A stretch of DNA of 9,449 bases from Victivallales bacterium (GTDB lineage Bacteria; Verrucomicrobiota; Lentisphaeria; Oligosphaerales; Oligosphaeraceae). Positions 1-5,335 of the stretch are shown here, piece by piece; positions within the stretch are counted from its first letter, which is position 1; every line of letters begins with the position of its first letter. The position numbers and the translations under genes were made by a program. The stretch is taken from the NCBI GenBank assembly GCA_017538465.1, contig JAFYIW010000080.1, forward strand, positions 1 to 9,449. Direction: 5' to 3'. The notes below the pieces were generated by a model that had not been told where the DNA came from, searched no databases, and saw only the letters and a list, made by a program, of their open reading frames with translations.

Positions 1-185
1 CAGTCGCCGGTGTTGATGTTGTGCTCCGGGTCGGGGAGATAGTCGTCAATGCAGAAGGTCCCCTGTTCGGCGAGCGCCCGGATGGAGTCGTGGCGGGCGG
101 TCTGATTCCACAGACCAGGCGAATAGAACCAGGCGCACGCCAGAAGAGTCAGAGCGAATAGTTTGAAGGAAGTGCTGTGGTGCAT
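1..185 (-). CDS. Membrane protein N-terminus, possible ArnT/PMT-like glycosyltransferase (partial)
   Basis: An ATG at 183-185 opens a frame that stays open for 61 codons to the window edge, so only the N-terminus is visible. After a short basic start (MHHSTSFK) there is one hydrophobic segment, about residues 8-21 (LFALTLLACAWFYS). It is followed by a soluble stretch containing R-H-D-S-I-R-A-L-A-E-Q-G and ending near N-I-N-T-G-D. A first membrane helix, then an 'R.dsi.al.e.G' region and an 'NTGD' shortly after, resembles the start of family 39-type (ArnT/PMT-like) glycosyltransferases and related uncharacterised membrane proteins; that match is from memory and tentative. The start lies 2 bases after the stop of the PL8 lyase gene, so the two are almost certainly co-transcribed and probably translationally coupled. 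No Shine-Dalgarno sequence is evident. That a gene starts here is well supported; the family is a guess. Confidence 0.6.
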   Translation of the reverse strand, partial: MHHSTSFKLFALTLLACAWFYSPGLWNQTARHDSIRALAEQGTFCIDDYLPDPEHNINTGD

Positions 186-187
186 GG

Positions 188-2677
188 TCAGAAATTGACG
201 GTGACGGTGGTTCCGGCGAAGTCGCCGTCAGGAAGGATGATGGTGCGGGGGTGCCCCTCCAGCGTAAGCGTCATCGTGGAGAGTTGCTGGGTGGGATCAG
301 CGACATGGACCTCGTGGCCGCGAATTAGGAACACGCCCGGCGCGTCAGTGGAGAAGTCTCCAAGCGTGCCGGGCACGTGGAAGACGGCGGCGATCGTGCC
401 GTCCTTCAGCTGCACCGCCTGCAGTTCCGGGGTGTTGCTCAGGACGTTGGAGAGGTCGCGTCGGGCGGTCTCCTCGGGGCTGGCGCCCGGCAGGATGGCC
501 ACGCAGTACGTGGCGTCCTGAGGCTGCATCCCGTGGTCGAGCTGCAGATGGAAGACCGGCAGTGTCTTCAAGCTTTCCACCAGGACGGCGCCCGACAGGA
601 TGCGTTCATCGCCCGTGCGGTCTCCCGCCGTCACGTGAAGGCCTTCGCCGATGTAGCCGACGCCGTCATGATGCACCCACCCGGGAGCTTGCGAGACCTC
701 TCCGTGAAGTCGGCAGGAGTTGATGGTGGTGGCCACGGGGTATGGCGAGGCGGAGGTGATGCCGGCGCCCAGCTCGTAGATGGCGTCCTCGTCGAAGAAA
801 TACGCCTTCTTGGCCTCCACGCCATCCAGGCTCATGACGTAGATGGCGCAGGCGTGCGTGCTGTCGGTGACTCCCCCTACGAAGGCGGTGTTTCCGCGTT
901 GCCGGATGCCATTTGCGCTTAGGGTAAAGCGGTATTTCTGCGTGGTGGTGACTGGAGTGGCGGGAAGGGTGGTGCCCGGCAGACGCGTCCAGTCCCAGAC
1001 GGCGGGCATCTCCACATATTCCTCGCCTTGGCGGTAGATAAGGCAGGTGCCGTCGGCGAGATAGCGTCCCAGCGAGCAGTCCTGGTTGATGTTGTCCTCC
1101 ATGGGATGCACGCGGGTCGAGCAGGCCCGCATCACGGCCATCCATTCGGGGCGCCGATGGACCATCAGGTCGGAGTTCCAGAACCACCGGCTGCCGACGA
1201 GGTCATTGGGCTGGCCGGGGTCGTTGCGTCGAACGACCAGCTCATAACACTCCGCCGAAGCATGGTCGAGCGCGGCGAATTCCCGCAGATGCCTCAGCGT
1301 GGCGTCGCCCTTGCTCTTTCCCGTGTCGCCCTTCATGTGCCGTCCACCTGCCAGCAGGTCCATGCGGCCTTTCCAGAGGATCCATTGATACCCGTCAAAG
1401 ACGAGGCGGTGCATGATTTCCCACTGTTCTTCGGAAAGGGCCCAGACCGTCCCCTGCCACACTTCCGCCCAGCTGGCGATGCAGTTCAGGAATCCCAGGC
1501 CATAGCCGCCGAACTGGATTTGCGGGCCATGCTGATGGTAGCAGCCGTCCATGCGAATGCCCTCCAGGGCACCCAGGGTGCCTGGCGGCGGCGAGAGGCG
1601 GATCTCCGACTGGATGGCCTGGATGCCGGCGGTGATGAGTGCCGGGTCATCCTCGACGACTCCGCGCTCCAGGATGTTGATGGCGCCATCGACCAGGTTT
1701 TGGCCAGTGTAATGACGCAGCGAGATGTATCGGCATAGCCGCAGGGCGACTTTGCGGTCGGCGGCGCGGATGAGCTCCGGCGCCAGCAGCATGATGTGGG
1801 TGAGGCGGACGGGCAGCGCGATTTCATTCCACCACCAGTTGGAATTACGGGGATTGTGCTGCGTCCACCAGGCGAAGGCGCCGGTGATGCATTGGCCGGT
1901 CTCCTCGTCATGGTAGTTGGGCGAGTCCGGATTGGCCCAGGCCTGGGCAAGCCACAGCGTGATGTCAAGATGGCGCATGGTCAGCCACTGGCTGCGGTTC
2001 TGGCACTGATAATCGACTTGGGAGAAGGTGCCATCGGGCTGATATTGGCGAAGGAATTCGGTGACGTCGCGGCGGGGCAGGAGATAGCGCTGGCGCAGCC
2101 GGTCGCGGAGGGTCGCGATGTCCTGTTCCAGCTGGGGCGTCCGCTCCACGAAGGGGATTTCGAGACCCTGGCTATGGGAGACCGTGAGGGAGTCCAGGTC
2201 GAAGGACGCCTCGCCCGCCGTGCCGCTGAAGCCCAGCAGGAGGTGCCCGGTTTTCGGTCGTTTTCGGACATTCGCCCACAACTGCAAGGTCTTCCAGTCT
2301 TCCGCGCATTCCGCGGCGGCCAGGCTCTCGACCAGTGGCGTCGTGGCCTGCTGGTGCATCAGGCATAGTTTGACTTGGCCACGGGCGTCTGGAGACGCAT
2401 GGACTCGAACGGTGACCAGCACAAAAGGCTCCCCTTCGTCAGGGAGTTCAATAGACGCGACGGCATACTCGTCCTCCTTGTCGCTGGCCTGGAGACACAA
2501 CACGTGGAGTCCATCCTGTCGCCGATAGCCCGCTCCAGTCGGCAGCGCCCATAGAAGCTGTTGGGCCTTTCCTGGGGACACCGGCTCGCGGGCGTCCGCG
2601 CATGGCATCCAGGCCAATGCCAACATGGCCGTCAACAGAAGAACATGGCAGATTTGCGTGGAAATTCGCAAGGGCAT
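188..2677 (-). CDS. Polysaccharide lyase family 8 (hyaluronate/chondroitin/xanthan lyase-like), exported
   Basis: An 829-residue protein that should cleave uronic-acid-containing polysaccharides by beta-elimination outside the cytoplasm. The ATG at 2677 was chosen over an upstream TTG at 2716 because it gives a clean signal peptide (MPLRISTQ, hydrophobic core to about 24, likely cut after CADA at 29). Residues 30-170 look like an extra beta-rich domain. About 180-500 is the alpha/alpha toroid, with the aromatic patch N-W-W-W-N-E-I at 280-286, T-G-Q-N at 324-327 and H-Q-H-G-P-Q-I-Q-F-G-G-Y-G at 381-393. From about 510 come the PL8 beta-sandwich domains, including M-E-D-N at 526-529 and W-D-W-T-R-L-P-G-T-T at 561-570. 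By spacing to characterised chondroitin AC lyases, N327, H383, Y392 and R446 are the likely catalytic residues: His to Tyr is 9 and His to Arg is 63, as in those enzymes. E527 may match the conserved Glu. The length is normal for PL8. It starts 1 base after the pseudouridine synthase stop and ends 2 bases before the next gene. The substrate cannot be read from the sequence. Confidence 0.93.
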   Translation of the reverse strand: MPLRISTQICHVLLLTAMLALAWMPCADAREPVSPGKAQQLLWALPTGAGYRRQDGLHVLCLQASDKEDEYAVASIELPDEGEPFVLVTVRVHASPDARGQVKLCLMHQQATTPLVESLAAAECAEDWKTLQLWANVRKRPKTGHLLLGFSGTAGEASFDLDSLTVSHSQGLEIPFVERTPQLEQDIATLRDRLRQRYLLPRRDVTEFLRQYQPDGTFSQVDYQCQNRSQWLTMRHLDITLWLAQAWANPDSPNYHDEETGQCITGAFAWWTQHNPRNSNWWWNEIALPVRLTHIMLLAPELIRAADRKVALRLCRYISLRHYTGQNLVDGAINILERGVVEDDPALITAGIQAIQSEIRLSPPPGTLGALEGIRMDGCYHQHGPQIQFGGYGLGFLNCIASWAEVWQGTVWALSEEQWEIMHRLVFDGYQWILWKGRMDLLAGGRHMKGDTGKSKGDATLRHLREFAALDHASAECYELVVRRNDPGQPNDLVGSRWFWNSDLMVHRRPEWMAVMRACSTRVHPMEDNINQDCSLGRYLADGTCLIYRQGEEYVEMPAVWDWTRLPGTTLPATPVTTTQKYRFTLSANGIRQRGNTAFVGGVTDSTHACAIYVMSLDGVEAKKAYFFDEDAIYELGAGITSASPYPVATTINSCRLHGEVSQAPGWVHHDGVGYIGEGLHVTAGDRTGDERILSGAVLVESLKTLPVFHLQLDHGMQPQDATYCVAILPGASPEETARRDLSNVLSNTPELQAVQLKDGTIAAVFHVPGTLGDFSTDAPGVFLIRGHEVHVADPTQQLSTMTLTLEGHPRTIILPDGDFAGTTVTVNF

Positions 2678-2678
2678 C

Positions 2679-3674
2679 TTAGACGAAAGGCGGCGGGGTG
2701 ATGGCGTTGATGCCAAGACGTGGAAGGGAGAGCTGCTCGGCGTGCAGCGCCTGGGTTGGCAGAATCAGCCGTTCCCAGTCCTCCGGCTGGAGGGTGCTGG
2801 CCGCGAACTTCAGGAAAATCCGGTCGTCCACACCATAGAGTTTGTCTCCCACGACGGGATAGCCGAGACTGCGGAGGGTCGCGCGGATCTGGTGAGTCCG
2901 GCCAGTGTGCAGAGACGCCTCCAGCAGGGAGAAGCCGCCTTGCTCGTCCGGCACGAATTTGCGGGGATTCTCTCCCGGCTTGGGCGGACGGTAGAAGCCC
3001 CGACGACGAAAGTCGGTGTGGGCGGTGACCGCCTCGTCGTCATCCGGCAATTCGATGAAATCGCTGTCTCCGTCATCGCAGATGGAACGGAAGCATTTCT
3101 TCTTGGAGACCGGCGAGGCGGGGTCCTTCATCAACCAGCCATTCGCGGTCAGCGATTCGGGAAAGCGTCCATGGACGAGTACGGCGTAGCGCTTGTGGGA
3201 CTCGATGCCCAGCGAATGAAGCATCTTCGACGCCGTGGCGGCGAAGCGTGGCGTTTTGCCGATCAGGACAATTCCGGAGGTCTCGCGGTCCAGACGGCTG
3301 ACGAAGTGGATGTTGGCGAGTCCGTGGGCCTGCCTGAGCCAGGCCCATAGGGTGTGGTTGAAGAATCTCCCGGCGGGGTGGCAGGGCAGATTGCCGGGCT
3401 TGTTGACGAGGATGTATTCCTCGGTCTCCTCCAGCACGGTGATTTCCCAGGAGACTTCCTGCTCGTAAAGGCCCGCCGCGTCAAAGAAGATGACGTCGTT
3501 CCCGTTCAGCGCCGCGCCCGCCTGGGCAATGCTCCCGTTCACCTTGAGCTTCCCCATCGCGAGCTGCTCGGCCCACTGGGGGCGGTCAAGGTAGTTGTAG
3601 CGCACCGTCAGATAGTCCAGCAGCGCGGTTCCCGCGTCGGCGGGGGGAACCGTGACCTCGACATGGCGGTCCAT
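2679..3674 (-). CDS. RluA-family RNA pseudouridine synthase
   Basis: It isomerises specific uridines in rRNA or tRNA to pseudouridine in the cytoplasm. The ATG at 3674 gives 331 residues; an in-frame GTG at 3692 would add six residues (MLPFPP) and cannot be excluded, as neither start has a clear ribosome binding site. The N-terminal 70 residues look like an S4 RNA-binding domain (D-R-P-Q-W-A-E followed by K-L-K-V-N-G). The catalytic core follows, with Y-I-L-V-N-K-P-G-N-L-P-C-H-P and then S-R-L-D-R-E-T-S-G, where the Asp (residue 129 from this start) is the expected nucleophile; the more usual His of HRLDR is Ser here. Near the C-terminus L-H-T-G-R-T-H-Q-I-R and G-D-K-L-Y-G are classic family motifs. 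A charged insert of about 50 residues (K-K-K-C-F through R-K-F-V-P) makes it somewhat long. It could be RluA-, RluC- or RluD-like; the target site cannot be assigned. The TAA stop is one base before the lyase ATG. Confidence 0.92.
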   Translation of the reverse strand: MDRHVEVTVPPADAGTALLDYLTVRYNYLDRPQWAEQLAMGKLKVNGSIAQAGAALNGNDVIFFDAAGLYEQEVSWEITVLEETEEYILVNKPGNLPCHPAGRFFNHTLWAWLRQAHGLANIHFVSRLDRETSGIVLIGKTPRFAATASKMLHSLGIESHKRYAVLVHGRFPESLTANGWLMKDPASPVSKKKCFRSICDDGDSDFIELPDDDEAVTAHTDFRRRGFYRPPKPGENPRKFVPDEQGGFSLLEASLHTGRTHQIRATLRSLGYPVVGDKLYGVDDRIFLKFAASTLQPEDWERLILPTQALHAEQLSLPRLGINAITPPPFV

Positions 3675-3741
3675 GGGGGGAAAGGGCAGCACGGGGAGAA
3701 GAAAAGGGGCCTGGCGACGCGGGATGGAATGAGGGATTGAA

Positions 3742-3757
3742 AATGGCCTCGGCCATT
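3742..3757 (-). terminator. Small hairpin at the transporter stop codon (weak terminator candidate)
   Basis: A perfect inverted repeat with 7-base arms (AATGGCC / GGCCATT) around 2 bases straddles the TAA stop of the symporter gene. In RNA it would fold as a 6-bp stem with a 4-base loop. On the minus strand it is followed by TTTTC, too short a T-run for a strong intrinsic terminator. It may attenuate transcription between the symporter and the RluA gene or protect a 3' end. Confidence 0.3.
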
Positions 3758-5144
3758 AATGGAAGAACATCTGCCAATAGCCCATGGCGAAAACCGCCAG
3801 GATGACAAGCGGCAGAAGATATTGCCAGTAAACCAGGATGCAGCGGGGGAATTTCCAGGACTGGCCGGACTCCAGCTCGGCGACAAAGCGGGGCTTGCCC
3901 CAGCCGATGGCGGCGAAGGCGAAGAGGCAGAGGCAGAGCGACCCCAGCGGCAGAAGATTCTGGCTGACGAGGAAGTCCTCGAAATCAAGAATGGTGGAAT
4001 CCCCGCCGAGCGGATGGCAGTTTTTCCAGAGGTTGTATCCGAAGACGCAGGGCAGCGAGAGCAGCGCCACGCCAGCTCCGACGGCGAGAGTGGCCGTGGC
4101 GCGGCCAAATCGATGTTCGTCCTGAAGATAGGCGATGAGATTCTCGAAGACGGCGACGATGGTGGTGAGGGCGGCCAATGACATGAAGATGAAGAAGTGC
4201 GTTCCCCAGAGGCGCCCGAACATCATGTTGCTGAAGGCGTTGGGAAGGGAGACAAAGAGCAGGCCGGGGCCTTGCGCGACATCCACGCCGTAGCTTTTGC
4301 AGATGGGGAAGATGATGAGGCCGGCGCAGAGCGCGACGAAGGTGTCCAGCGCGATGATCCAGGCGCACTCCGTGGCCAGGGATTTCTTCCAGTTCAGGTA
4401 GCTTCCGAAGATGGTCATGGAGCCGACGCCGAGGCTAAGCGTGAAGAAGGCCTGTCCCATGGCGGCGAAGGTGGTCTCCAGGGGGTTCTGGACGAAGTGC
4501 CCCCAATCGGGCTTGAGATAGAAGGCCAGCCCCTCGCGGGCGCCTGGCGTGGTCAAGGCGAAGCCGGCCAGCAGAATCATCAGCACGAGCAGTGCCCCCA
4601 TCATGTATTTTACGGTCGTCTCAACTCCATTTTTCAAGCCGAACCAGCAGATGACGGTGCCCAGGGCGACCGCCAGAAGCATATATGCGGCGGAGCGTCC
4701 GGGCGAGGCCAGGAGCCCGTTGAAGAACGCGCCATATTCGTTCGGCGTGGCGCAGTTGGCCAGCGAGCCTCTTGCATAATACCCCGCGTAGGAGAAGAGC
4801 CATCCCGAGACGGCGGTGTAGTAGATCATCAGGATGAGGCAGCCGCTGATCATGATCCGCGCCAGCCATGTCCAGACGGCGGCATGGCGGGTGGCGAGAT
4901 TTCGGAAGGAGCCTACTAGATTCGCCTGACCGGCGCGTCCCACGGCCATCTCCGTCATCAGGATGGGAAAGCCCAGGATGAGGAGGAAGAACAGGTACAA
5001 AAAGACGAAGATCCCGCCGCCATATTGGCCCACGATGAACGGGAAACGCCAGACATTGCCCAGGCCGATGGCGCAGCCGGCGGAAAGAAGGATGAAGCCC
5101 AGCCGACTGGCCAGGGTCTCGCGGTTGTTGGTTGACTCTGTCAT
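3756..5144 (-). CDS. Sodium-dependent transporter, neurotransmitter:sodium symporter (NSS/SNF) family
   Basis: A 462-residue inner-membrane protein that should import an amino acid or related small solute with Na+. I count 11 hydrophobic helices (roughly 15-42, 44-68, 89-123, 152-171, 178-199, 231-249, 258-283, 313-340, 350-370, 392-414, 435-460), matching the 11-helix bacterial NSS type (Tyt1, MhsT) rather than 12-helix LeuT. TM1 holds the unwound-helix signature G-C-A-I-G-L-G-N-V-W-R-F at 23-34. By alignment to LeuT, G23, A25, I26 and N30 would contribute to the sodium sites and R33 to the outer gate. TM6 has F-F-T-L-S-L-G at 233-239, and TM8 has A-A-L-T-T at 324-328, where T327 and T328 sit at the Na2-site positions. 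The ATG at 5144 follows a gap of about 180 bases, so this may be the first gene of the left-hand transcription unit. The substrate is unknown. No Shine-Dalgarno sequence is visible. Confidence 0.95.
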   Translation of the reverse strand: MTESTNNRETLASRLGFILLSAGCAIGLGNVWRFPFIVGQYGGGIFVFLYLFFLLILGFPILMTEMAVGRAGQANLVGSFRNLATRHAAVWTWLARIMISGCLILMIYYTAVSGWLFSYAGYYARGSLANCATPNEYGAFFNGLLASPGRSAAYMLLAVALGTVICWFGLKNGVETTVKYMMGALLVLMILLAGFALTTPGAREGLAFYLKPDWGHFVQNPLETTFAAMGQAFFTLSLGVGSMTIFGSYLNWKKSLATECAWIIALDTFVALCAGLIIFPICKSYGVDVAQGPGLLFVSLPNAFSNMMFGRLWGTHFFIFMSLAALTTIVAVFENLIAYLQDEHRFGRATATLAVGAGVALLSLPCVFGYNLWKNCHPLGGDSTILDFEDFLVSQNLLPLGSLCLCLFAFAAIGWGKPRFVAELESGQSWKFPRCILVYWQYLLPLVILAVFAMGYWQMFFH

Positions 5145-5168
5145 AATGCGAAATACGCAGTCGTTGCC

Positions 5169-5182
5169 GTGCAGGGCTGCAC
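5169..5182. promoter_or_regulatory. Inverted repeat upstream of the transporter, possible operator or leader hairpin
   Basis: GTGCAG-GG-CTGCAC is a perfect dyad with 6-base arms and a 2-base centre, lying 24-38 bases before the symporter ATG. It would sit between the possible -10 element and the start codon, either as a repressor site or as a small leader hairpin. There is no second copy in the window to support it as a regulator's site. Confidence 0.3.
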
Positions 5183-5215
5183 TGCCAGACCTGCTTCACG
5201 GCGGTACAAGTGGAA

Positions 5216-5221
5216 AATATA
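5216..5221 (-). promoter_or_regulatory. Possible -10 element for the transporter gene
   Basis: On the minus strand TATATT lies in the most AT-rich stretch of the gap between the repeat-protein gene and the symporter, about 71 bases before the symporter ATG. No good -35 match is present at 16-18 bases; the best is CTTCGG. It is proposed mainly from position and local base composition. Confidence 0.25.
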
Positions 5222-5227
5222 GCTCTG

Positions 5228-5335
5228 CTAACAGCTGCCGAAGCCCTCCGTGGACTTCCGTTCATACATTACCTTGGCGTGGTTGCGCTGGAGCAGTTCT
5301 TTGGAGAGCTGTCTCACCGTCTCCTTATTCCGCAT
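5228..5335 (-). CDS. Doubtful 35-codon ORF overlapping the 3' end of the repeat-protein gene
   Basis: An ATG at 5333-5335 overlaps the last 11 bases of the LRR_5 gene in another frame and opens 35 codons ending in TAG at 5228. The peptide is short and highly charged (begins MRNKETVRQLSKELLQR, ends EGFGSC) and could form an amphipathic helix over its first half. An AGGAGGT stands directly before the ATG, but with no spacer, and it also encodes the Lys-Arg-Arg-Tyr end of the upstream protein, so it is poor evidence for initiation. I do not recognise the peptide. It is either a small downstream gene, a leftover of a frameshifted C-terminal extension, or chance. Confidence 0.2.
   Translation of the reverse strand: MRNKETVRQLSKELLQRNHAKVMYERKSTEGFGSC

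Noticed and set aside
2678..2716. Longer PL8 protein starting at a TTG at 2716
   Set aside because: It would overlap the RluA gene and put 13 polar residues before the signal peptide. The ATG at 2677, one base after the RluA stop, gives a normal signal sequence.
377..3350. Several plus-strand open frames of 130-240 codons opposite the PL8 and RluA genes
   Set aside because: They are typical GC-rich shadow frames. The minus-strand products carry intact catalytic motifs and the plus-strand translations resemble nothing known.
4621..5265. 214-codon minus-strand frame overlapping the symporter N-terminus
   Set aside because: It is a different frame over the symporter, whose helices and sodium-site motifs are unambiguous; the alternative product is an Arg-rich sequence without a recognisable domain.
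5303..5324. GGAGA...TCTCC inverted repeat just after the LRR_5 stop as a terminator
   Set aside because: The stem is only five pairs with a 12-base loop and no T-run follows on the minus strand.
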